A stretch of 64,000 bases of DNA from Catonia carolina (Eukaryota > Arthropoda > Insecta > Hemiptera > Achilidae). The notes beneath the pieces are model-generated. The model was given only the letters and a program-made list of their open reading frames with translations, was not told where the DNA came from and searched no databases. A program made the translations under genes and the position numbers. This document shows positions 56,517-64,000 of the stretch, in pieces; the stretch's first letter is position 1, and each line of letters starts with the position of its first letter. The stretch covers positions 60,009,001-60,073,000 of the forward strand of contig JAQMRL010000006.1 in the NCBI GenBank assembly GCA_035578175.1. The letters run 5' to 3'.

Positions 56517-56914
56517 GTTGTTGTTGTTTAGGTCAACAGCCGAAAGGCTGGTTTGAACCTCTAGAGGTTTTACTAAGTAAAACAAGGAATGAGGTGGTTT
56601 ACCTTTGCCTTCCTCACTGAGTGGAAAAGTACACTTATCAGCACGCCGGGCCCTCTGAAAAGCACATAGTTCCCACTCTGCAAATGACACCTTCACTTCA
56701 TTCACCACAGGGTCTGGCTGTACAATGAAATTCATTACTTTCAGAGGAGATAACTCTGATTAGTGTCTTTTACACCTCTACCTCTTCTGTTCTTAAATGA
56801 TTCAGTCATTTAATTGACTGACCATGTGATAAGAAACAGAACTATTTAATTTAGCCCTGCAACGAACAGATTGAGTGTAAATAATTTGACACTCCACCTG
56901 TCTGTTATGGGCAG
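56517..56914 (-). mobile_element. SINE A copy 9, full length
   Basis: Flanks TCAAAAAACCT and TCAAAAAGCCT (56506-56516 and 56915-56925) are the target duplication. The internal minus-strand frame is open for about 84 codons. Confidence 0.95.
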
Positions 56915-57127
56915 TCAAAAAGCCTATAAGTCAAAAAAAAAACTTTTGGAAAAATTAAAAAAACTTGTAATTTTATATATTTCAATTAGAAAAATATTTT
57001 AAAATATACGTTGTTGAGAGAGCTGTCCCCTTTAATATAAAATATACCTTTGTCTTTTTAAAGACAAGCCACTTGTTCAAAAAAGTAAATAAATAAATGA
57101 AATTTATATAATAATTTCTCTAACCTT

Positions 57128-57370
57128 CTTTTTAAACTTCTTCTTCTTCAAGTGCCGTCTCCGCGTCGGAGGTTGGCGATCATCATTGCTATTCTAACTT
57201 TCGAAACAGCTGCTCGGAACAGTGACGTGGAGTTGAGACCAAACCAATCTCTCAAATTCTTCAGCCAGCACGCTTTCCTTCTGCCTGGCCGGCGCTTTCC
57301 TGCTATCTTTCCTTCCACTATCAGCTGAAGAAGTCTGTATTTTCCGTTTCGAAGAACATGGCCGAAGTAC
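57128..57370 (-). mobile_element. LINE 3' end with (GAA)n tail
   Basis: The minus strand encodes YFGHVLRNGKYRLLQLIVEG, then KRRPGRRKACWLKNLRDW and ends in a GAAGAAGAAG tail. This is the extreme C-terminus of a LINE reverse transcriptase whose tail resembles that of the insertion at 16684-18025. Confidence 0.8.
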
Positions 57371-57403
57371 TGTACTTTTTAAACTACGCCACCTTTATTT
57401 TTA

Positions 57404-57577
57404 TTCTTACTCACACGTGTTTCGGTGGATCCACCATCATCATAGTAAATAAAATAATTGAATACAATACTATTATTAAAATTATTATTTTTATTATATT
57501 ATTATTAATAATTAAATACTATTATTTTGTTTTTATTTACTCTGATGATGGTGGATCCACCGAAACACGTGTAAGTA
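57404..57577. repeat. Element D copy 3, near-perfect hairpin
   Basis: CACGTGTTTCGGTGGATCCA on the left is mirrored by TGGATCCACCGAAACACGTG on the right, separated by about 100 bp of AT-rich sequence. The arms continue through ATCATCA. The whole could fold into a long hairpin in RNA. Confidence 0.8.
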
Positions 57578-58151
57578 CGAATAAAAATAAATGAAAATTA
57601 CGGACAAGATGTTTCTGAAATAAATTGGAGTGTAATGTTACCTTTCGTTGTTTTCCGTAAAATACGTTGTTAGATCAGAAGAAAATTGTGTTGTACAATA
57701 GTATTCATTTACTTATTTTAGTAGTTTACGTTACTGTACTGTACATATAAGTTATGACTTAAAATATCTTTCTGCGATATTAAGAATTGAAATTCTTAAC
57801 TTTAAGAAAGAAAAATGTTGATTTTCAGGACTATTCACATTCATCCTCGCTTTCATTAACCATAGTTATTCTCCCGTAAAAAGATTTTTGCATACAATCT
57901 TTGTATGGCCTCTTCCAGTAAAAAGTAGAGCTTAAGCTTTAAAAGAATATCCACTTTCATTTATTATATAGGAGGAAAAACTTTATATCCTTAAGGATAA
58001 GCCTTTTCTTAGTGATATATATTACTTAAGGAAAGGTAGACTTATGTGATTTTTGTTGGGATGATGTGTTTACATTCAGTTAGTCCTAAAATGCAGTAAA
58101 GAAAAAATGTAAAATTTTGACGTATGGGCTTTCTCAAATGACTGATTCAAT
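57578..58151. other. Intron 4, no feature seen
   Basis: AT-rich sequence between the element D hairpin and SINE A copy 10, with no recognised content. Confidence 0.5.
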
Positions 58152-58162
58152 TACTATTAATT

Positions 58163-58559
58163 GTTATTTTTTAGGTCATCAGCCAAAAGGCTGGTTTGAA
58201 TTTCTAGAGGGTTTGCTAAGTAAAAACAAGGAGTGAGGTGGTTTACTCTTGCCTTCCTCACTGAGTTGAAAGAGTATGCTTATCAGCATGCCAAACCCAC
58301 CGAAAAGCACATATTTTCCACTTTGAAAGTTACACCTTTACTGCATTCACCACAGGATCTGGCTGTATAATGAAATGCATTACTTTCAGAGGAGATACCT
58401 GTGATTAGTGTCTTTTACTTTTGTACCTCTTCTGTTCTTAAATGATTCAGTCATTTAATTGGCTGACCATATAATAAGAAACAGAACTATTTGTTGTAGC
58501 CCTGGAACCAACCGATTGAGTTCAATTAATTTAACACTCCACCTGCTCGTTATGGGCAA
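58163..58559 (-). mobile_element. SINE A copy 10
   Basis: Flanks TACTATTAATT and TACTATAAATT (58152-58162 and 58560-58570) are the target duplication with one change. This copy is more diverged than most and its frame is broken. Confidence 0.92.
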
Positions 58560-58614
58560 TACTATAAATTATTAAGCTTAAATTAAACTTTACTAACAAT
58601 AGAGTACCGTTTTT

Positions 58615-59596
58615 AAAGGTAGCTTTCAGACCAGGACCCGGGACCACAGCCCACTGCCTCAATGGTCTAATAGAAAGGACTGATGAATGCTAGTGACCAA
58701 TGACCAGTGGGTGGAGCCAAAGAGTCACATCGGTCACACAACACTGTCGCTTTTGAAGCAGTGCAATCGAGAAGACTGGCCTGTTCATGTTTGTTCACCA
58801 TGTCTTTTACTACAGAGGAAGATGAAATTTTAGTGGAATTTCTTCCTTATCTACCAAATGTCTTTTTATCAGTGTTTGAAAACAGCGCTCTTCTTCTTGT
58901 GATGTAAAATTTGAGTCGGTCGTCATCCTTTTTTTCCGAAAACATTGCTAACGTTAAGTGAATATCATCGTCTTTTGCTTCATCTACTAAAAACTGCCGT
59001 ATAAGTCTTTTTCTAGTCAAAATTAAATTGTGTTGTTGTTTAGGTCAACAGCCAAAAGGCTGGTTTGAACCTCTAGAGGTTTTACTAAGTAAAACGAGGA
59101 GTGAGGTGGTTTACCATTGCCTTCCTCACTGAGTGGAAAAATACGCTTATCAGCATGCCGGGCCCTCTGAAAAGCACATTTTCCACTCTGTAAATGACAC
59201 CTTCACTTCATTCATCACAGGGTCTGGCTGTACAATGAAATTCATTACTTTCAGAGGAGATAACTCTGATTAGTGTCTTTTACACCTCTACCTCTTCTGT
59301 TCTTAGATGATTCAGTCATTTAATTGGCTGACCATATGATAAGAAACAGAACTATTTATTTTAGCCCTGCAACGAACAGATTGAGTGTAAATAATTTGAC
59401 ACAAAATTAAATTATCTGACATAATACACAAAAATACACAACCGTTTGAATCGACAATTACTGAAAAACTGAGTAGTATCTTGGGCTCGCATGTATACGT
59501 ATGCATGGAACAGCCTGCCACTGGGCTGCGGTCGCGAGTCCGGGTCATTGGTTACGGTCGTGTGTCGTGGTTGCTAGGAACCGAATGCTACCTTTA
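58615..59596. mobile_element. Candidate element G with AAAGGTAGC ends, split by SINE A
   Basis: The left end AAAGGTAGCTTTC and the complement of the right end, AAAGGTAGCATTC, are inverted. The interior is richer in GC than the surrounding intron. A plus-strand frame near 58801 begins MSFTTEEDEILVEF, which resembles the start of Myb/MADF-like accessory proteins of Harbinger transposons, but it stops after 35 residues. SINE A copy 11 (59030-59402) is inserted. The identification is tentative. Confidence 0.4.
59030..59402 (-). mobile_element. SINE A copy 11, short 5' form
   Basis: The copy is flanked by a perfect AAAATTAAATT duplication (59019-59029 and 59403-59413). Its 5' end lies at GTGTCAAATTATT, the same internal position as in copy 1, so about 24 bp of the usual 5' end are absent. 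It is inserted in candidate element G. Confidence 0.95.
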
Positions 59597-60002
59597 GAGT
59601 CAGAATATTGATTTACCTGTCTGCAATCACTTGGTACTACCCATATCCAGATTCACTATTTTGAAACAACTTAACCCACTTTCCATTAAAAATCCAGTAT
59701 TTACTAACTGTTTACAAAGGTGCTAACTGTTTTTATACCTGCGGTCTGGTAGTTTCCCAAACGAACGAGATCTTTTAACAATTATGCCACAATTCTGAAA
59801 CATAGTAGAAGGAATAAAATATATAAACAAACATTTCTACTTGTTTCAATTTTCTAGAACTGCTATTCAAAAATATCTTGTTCATCTTAATTTACTGTCC
59901 TTTTTCAACTCACAATGCTTCATAGAATACACTATTTCTTCAACCATTTCTAAATTATGTTACAATATTTATAATTAATATATTTTTGTTTATTATTTAC
60001 AG

Positions 60003-60023
60003 TAACAAGACAAGATAATAGAC
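60003..60023 (+). pseudogene. Duplicated fragment of exon 5 with intact acceptor
   Basis: Twenty-one bases identical to the start of exon 5 follow an identical acceptor (AG at 60001-60002) inside intron 4. Reading on in the exon-5 phase gives about 35 codons and then a stop near 60104. If spliced in, it would truncate the enzyme right after the catalytic domain. Confidence 0.8.
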
Positions 60024-60351
60024 CCATATCCACTTTCACTATTTTGAAACAGCCTAACACACTTTCCATTACAATTCCAGTATTGACTAACCGTTTACAA
60101 AGGTGCTAACTGTTTTTTTACCTGCAGTCTGGTAGTTTCCCAAACGAGTGAGATCTTTTAACAATTATGCCACAATTCTGGAACATAGTAGAAGGAATAA
60201 AAGATATAAACAAACATTTTTACTAGTTTCAATTTTATAAAACTGTTATTCAAAAACATCTCATTCATCGCAATTTGCTGTCCTTGTTCAACACACAACA
60301 CTTCATAGAATACACTATTTCTTAACCATTTCTAAATTATGTTACAATATT

Positions 60352-60789
60352 TTTTTATTTTTATTTATTTATTTTATTTAGTAAAATATAGCTACATTCA
60401 AATTACAATTCATGACTATATACTAAGCTATGTACAATATTTTAAACTAAATATACTTATACGCAAAAACTCTTCTTCACAAAGAGTTCTGTCCGCGCAT
60501 AGGAGTATACAGAACAAAAACATTAATTCACTTAAATACTTATAACTACTATAAAATTAATAAGTTAAATTACTACTGGTAGCTATATTATAATAGCGAT
60601 ATTATATTTTTTATTTTATAACTAACTACTTTACAATAATATATTTTAACAAACACAATGTAAATATTTTAACTTTATACAAAATTAATTCAATAAATGA
60701 GCACAAAGAGACAGTTAAACTGTCGCAAAGAGAAAAATTAAAAACTAATAAAACAGTTATTTTAAGACCTGGAAAAGTTTCTTCAAGTT
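60352..60789. mobile_element. Insertion in duplication unit 2, possibly a retroposon
   Basis: This segment is absent from unit 1 of the surrounding duplication. It begins with a T-rich run of TTTTTATTTATTT type, which would be an A-rich tail if the insert lies in minus orientation. It has no recognisable coding sequence and no clear target duplication. The insertion itself is certain from the alignment of units; its nature is not. Confidence 0.5.
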
Positions 60790-60822
60790 TATAATTGATG
60801 TATTTTTGTTTATTATTTACAG

Positions 60823-60980
60823 TAACAAGACAAGATAATAGACAGTTTTTTGAAGCGGTGAGAGATTCTCCTACTAGTATAGTGGTAGTAATAGTTTGTT
60901 TTTTTAGTGTATGGAGTATAATTGGCCTTGCTGGTTTCCATACTTACCTTGTTTCTTCTAATCAAACTACTAATGAAGAT
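60823..60980 (+). CDS. app: ZDHHC palmitoyltransferase (app-like), coding exon 5
   Basis: The exon starts after tattatttacag and ends at a phase-0 donor, gtaagt, at 60981. It supplies residues 231-283, including membrane segment 4 (about 249-274, with CFFSVWSIIGLAGFHTYL) and the conserved NQTTNED, which contains the TTxE motif of DHHC enzymes. The first 21 bases, with the preceding acceptor, are duplicated about 820 bp upstream, so a decoy acceptor lies inside intron 4. The remaining coding sequence (cytoplasmic tail) is not in the window; only about 500 bp of intron 5 precede the LINE at the right edge. Confidence 0.93.
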
Positions 60981-61479
60981 GTAAGTATTATTTTTATTTA
61001 ATTTTTTTTTAACGAGAATTTCCTGTAAAACAAAAAGTTAAGGTTCTACGTTTTTTCTAAATGCTTTAATTTTCTCTTTGGGGACATTTGAATTATTTTA
61101 TGCAGTTTTAAAGGTGTTTTGAAGCACTGGAAATAGCACTGCAGTACATAGAGTAGCACAACAATGCTACACCCATAGACGTCGTGTTTATGAGGTGCTG
61201 CCGAAAATGTTTCATGATCATTAAAATTTTCAGAATTATCTCAGAAAACAATTAGTGAAATACAATGTTGTGGTACAAATGATATGTGTGGAAAGGATTA
61301 ACACTTTCCCTGCTGATGAAACAGTTACGTGCTGGTTGTTTTGTGCAACATATATTCTACTTCTTTATTAATGAAATAATAAATCTGGGTTTTCTGTAAA
61401 ATTGATGTTCTACTTTATTTCTGTTATTCATAGATAGTTTGTACATAGTTATATAACTATGTATATAGTAGTATATAGT
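60981..61479. other. Start of intron 5, no feature seen
   Basis: The stretch runs from the exon-5 donor to the LINE tail. No further exon with DHHC-family content was found in it. Confidence 0.5.
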
Positions 61480-64000
61480 TTTTTTTTTTTTTTTTTTTAA
61501 TTGTATAGCCCTTTTAAGAGCGCACTAGTTATGTAATTAAATTCATTTTCCCTTAAGCTGTTTTGGGAGCTGTCGCCTCCTTGCGTGGTACTCCCTCATC
61601 CTCCTACTCACCACCTGTCTCTCCTCCTCTGTCCAGATTCTAGTCTTGGACTCAGCAGAATGGAAATTCCCGAAAGTCTTAATCTTGTGCCTAAAAATGT
61701 CTCTGTTCATAATGTCGTTGCCCGAGATGTCCAACGTTATGAGGTCTTCCTCCACTTCCTTCAACCATCTGTCTCTGGTTTTAAGTCCTTCCTGGCTTCT
61801 GATCAACTTGTAGGTCTCATTTTCCATATCCCTAAACCTCATTAGATGTCCGTAATATTGCAGTCGTCTTTTCCGACACTTTGTTGCCAAGGATTCCCCC
61901 AGAAAATTCATTATTACTTCGTTTGATCGTTTTTTATGTATGTTAGTGTCCGGGTCATAGACTGTTCCCAATATTGTCTGGCCAAATCTTCTGTGTACCT
62001 TGTCCAGCTTTGCAAGTTCTCCCTTTCTGTAACATGTCAGAGTCTCAGCCGCGTACAAAACCTGTGGGAGGACCACCGTGTTTAAGTGTCTTAACTTGGT
62101 GTTGCGGGAGATACACTTTTTGTTGTAAAATCCTTTCATCTGTACATACGCCATCTCTAATTTTCCAATTCTTCTCCGTAATGCCAGGGCATCCGATCCA
62201 TTTTGTTGGATGATTTCACCCAGATAATTAAAATGGTCAACTCTGCTCAATCTGCCAAAATCAGTTTTAAGTGACCTTGGGCTGTCTTTATCATTAGACA
62301 TGAAAACGGACTTTTCAAAAGAGATATTCAGACCCGTTCCCCCCGCTACCCTTTTAAGCGTGTCTATCTGAAAAATCGCTTGATCTCTGGTTTCTGCAAA
62401 CAAAGCCAAGTCATCTGCAAAAGCCAGTACATCGATCGCGAATCTAGTGGCCAAACTTTTCCCTCCATAGACGGTTCCCTTTATCTTATTCCTCGTGTTG
62501 TATTCTTGGCATTTTTTCCTCCACTCAGTTATTACTTTGTGCAGGACACAGTTAAAGAGTATGGGAGACAATCCATCTCCTTGCCTAACTCCCGTCTTGA
62601 CTTCAAAAGGTTCTGAGAGTACTCCCATAAACCTTGCTCTAGAAAAGGTTCCAGTTAGTGTTAGTTTTAGTAAGTTTCTAATTTTATTATCCACTCCGAA
62701 TTCTTGGAGTATTTTCATTAAGACGTCTCTGTCTATGGAGTCGTAAGCCTTGGCAAAATCGACGAAACTAATGTAGTACTTTTTCTGTCTGGCTGCTGCT
62801 CTTCTGCATATTAGTTTAAGACTTAGGATCTTCTCAGATCCGCACCTTCCCTTTCTGAAGCCTGCCTGATAATCGCCGATTACGTGATCCACTTGGGGTT
62901 CCAATCTCTTAAGAAGAATTTTAGAGAAGATTTTGTAGGTAATGTCCAAAATGGAGATTCCTCTATAATTATTTATGTCCAATTTGTCCCCTTTCTTGTG
63001 AATAGGGTGTATTATGGCTTCTGTCCAACTTTTTTCAGGGAAATTTTCCGTGTTCCATATGTCGCAGAAAATCAAATGCAGTTTGTCCACCGTCTGTTCC
63101 GGGGCTAATTTCCAGAGTTCCGCAAAGAGGCCGTTCTGATCTTTAGCCTTGTTATTTTTAAGTTCTTTGATTGCGTCTCTAATTTCTGTCTTGGATGGAG
63201 GGGGGCTGTCTGAATTGACATGGGTATTTTCTGTTGTGGTAATGAGGATGTCGGGTTTGGGGCAATTTAGTAGTTTTTCAAAGTACTCCGCCACTATCTC
63301 GCAGTTCTCTGACTTATTAATAGCAAGGGAGCCGTCAGGTCGTCTGAGACACAGACTAGGAGGTTGGTAGCCGTTCTTCAACAATTTAACATTCCTGTAG
63401 TAATCTGCGGTATTATTTTTCGTAAAGTCTTGTTCTATAGAGTTAAGGAGGCTTTTAAATTGTTTCCTTTTCTCATTCCGGATTATTTTAGCTGATCTAT
63501 TCCTCTGTTGTTTGTATATTTCGTAATCCGTGTTTCTCTTTGTGGATGACCAGATGTGGAAAGTTCTATTCTGTTCGTCTTGCGCCTTTGCACATGTGTC
63601 ATTCCACCAGTGTTTTTTTGTGAACCTTTTAGGAGCGATTCTTTCGGCAACCTCTATCATGTTACTTCTAATCTCTTCCAGGCCCATACTTTGGTGGGTT
63701 CTGACTTCGGTTTTAAATTCCGTTCTTTTCTCTTCTGTTTTTAAGATGTCTCTGTCTACTTGGGTTTTGTGGGCGCAGTCCCTTGCTCCTCTGTCCCGTG
63801 TTCTCTTAGGGATTAATTTTATTTTAATTTTAGACAGGAAGTGGTCAGAGCCCAAGTCCTGACCTCTCATTACCCTCACATTGAGAATCTCTTTGGCGTT
63901 TCGTTTGGATATTGCAACGTGATCTATTTGGAACTCGCCTCTTTTATTTCCTGGCATTCTCCAAGTTTTAAGTTTCTGTGGTTTTCTTGTAAAGTAAGTA
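61480..64000 (-). mobile_element. Non-LTR retrotransposon (LINE), 3' part, continuing past the window
   Basis: The element lies in reverse orientation with its poly(A) tail seen as a T-run at 61481-61500. A short 3' untranslated region (about 61500-61542) is followed by a long open frame to the window edge. It sits in intron 5 of the app-like gene, antisense to it. The 5' end is outside the window. Confidence 0.9.
61543..64000 (-). CDS. Endonuclease-reverse transcriptase polyprotein (LINE ORF2), 5' partial
   Basis: The frame is open for all 2458 bases and continues beyond the right edge: the codons upstream of the first internal Met (63957) are also open. The visible N-terminal part is the end of an AP-type endonuclease, with QIDHVAIS and the later GSDHFL motif. 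The reverse transcriptase follows with NNYRGISILD, FVDFAKAYDSID, TGVRQGDGLSPILF and the catalytic AFADDLALFAE (about 62399-62428). The C-terminal region ends in a basic tail rich in Arg. No frameshift or stop is present, so this copy may be young. This describes LINE machinery: nicking the target DNA and reverse transcribing the element RNA there. Host function is not implied. The 11.7-kb fragment belongs to the same lineage. Confidence 0.92.
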   Translation of the reverse strand, partial: TYFTRKPQKLKTWRMPGNKRGEFQIDHVAISKRNAKEILNVRVMRGQDLGSDHFLSKIKIKLIPKRTRDRGARDCAHKTQVDRDILKTEEKRTEFKTEVRTHQSMGLEEIRSNMIEVAERIAPKRFTKKHWWNDTCAKAQDEQNRTFHIWSSTKRNTDYEIYKQQRNRSAKIIRNEKRKQFKSLLNSIEQDFTKNNTADYYRNVKLLKNGYQPPSLCLRRPDGSLAINKSENCEIVAEYFEKLLNCPKPDILITTTENTHVNSDSPPPSKTEIRDAIKELKNNKAKDQNGLFAELWKLAPEQTVDKLHLIFCDIWNTENFPEKSWTEAIIHPIHKKGDKLDINNYRGISILDITYKIFSKILLKRLEPQVDHVIGDYQAGFRKGRCGSEKILSLKLICRRAAARQKKYYISFVDFAKAYDSIDRDVLMKILQEFGVDNKIRNLLKLTLTGTFSRARFMGVLSEPFEVKTGVRQGDGLSPILFNCVLHKVITEWRKKCQEYNTRNKIKGTVYGGKSLATRFAIDVLAFADDLALFAETRDQAIFQIDTLKRVAGGTGLNISFEKSVFMSNDKDSPRSLKTDFGRLSRVDHFNYLGEIIQQNGSDALALRRRIGKLEMAYVQMKGFYNKKCISRNTKLRHLNTVVLPQVLYAAETLTCYRKGELAKLDKVHRRFGQTILGTVYDPDTNIHKKRSNEVIMNFLGESLATKCRKRRLQYYGHLMRFRDMENETYKLIRSQEGLKTRDRWLKEVEEDLITLDISGNDIMNRDIFRHKIKTFGNFHSAESKTRIWTEEERQVVSRRMREYHARRRQLPKQLKGK

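Larger units (their letters stand above)
59641..60843 (+). repeat. 383-bp tandem duplication of the intron 4 / exon 5 border
   Basis: Unit 1 (59641-60023) ends with a copy of the exon-5 acceptor and the first 21 bases of exon 5. Unit 2 begins at 60024 with the same ccatatcc sequence and runs in parallel to the real acceptor at 60822. Matching points are offset by 383 bp. Unit 2 is further split by about 437 bp of unrelated AT-rich sequence (about 60352-60789). The units differ by scattered substitutions, so the event is not recent. Confidence 0.85.

Overview
This is AT-rich animal nuclear DNA, most likely from an insect. It carries one interrupted protein-coding gene buried in a dense, layered deposit of transposable elements (TEs). 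There are no bacterial operons, CRISPR arrays or convincing free-standing RNA genes. The spliced protein resembles Drosophila approximated (app) and vertebrate ZDHHC9/14/18 closely enough to name the gene. The insect order cannot be fixed from the window alone.

Host gene. A ZDHHC-type palmitoyltransferase runs on the plus strand. Five coding exons (7438-7670, 45027-45187, 49601-49759, 53140-53277, 60823-60980) have consensus GT/AG borders and join in frame into 283 codons. They carry transmembrane segments 1-4, the cysteine-rich domain, the catalytic DHHC and the TTNE motif. The cytoplasmic C-terminal exon(s) lie beyond 64000. Intron 1 is about 37 kb, and introns 2-4 are 4.4, 3.4 and 7.5 kb. 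Nearly everything else in the window is TE sequence, mostly inside these introns.

Elements by type. (1) Family B is a roughly 930-bp non-coding repeat with apparent TA target duplications, in about 15 copies, including three cases of B inserted into an older B in the opposite orientation. (2) Family A is a roughly 400-bp SINE-like retroposon with an (AAC)n tail and about 11-bp target duplications, in 11 copies. (3) Family C is a set of tRNA-headed SINEs with at least three head types on a shared body, in 8 copies. (4) DNA transposons include an apparently intact mariner-like element (51592-52960), two decayed mariners, a broken pogo/Tigger element (39876-41863), four pogo-like elements with little or no coding capacity, two hAT-like elements, a PIF/Harbinger-like MITE, a short Merlin-like element and a 2-kb element with roughly 530-bp terminal repeats. 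(5) LINE fragments come from several lineages, the most complete being the open endonuclease-reverse transcriptase frame that runs off the right edge (61543-64000).

How the parts interact. Insertions form readable nests, for example A and B and C inside B at 26.6-29.6 kb, B and hAT inside a pogo-like element at 35.5-37.7 kb, and mariner and pogo-like elements inside a LINE at 1.3-4.2 kb. Two arrangements may affect the host transcript. Opposed B copies lie about 100 bp outside exons 3 and 4. A 383-bp tandem duplication copies the exon-5 splice acceptor and the first 21 bases of that exon.
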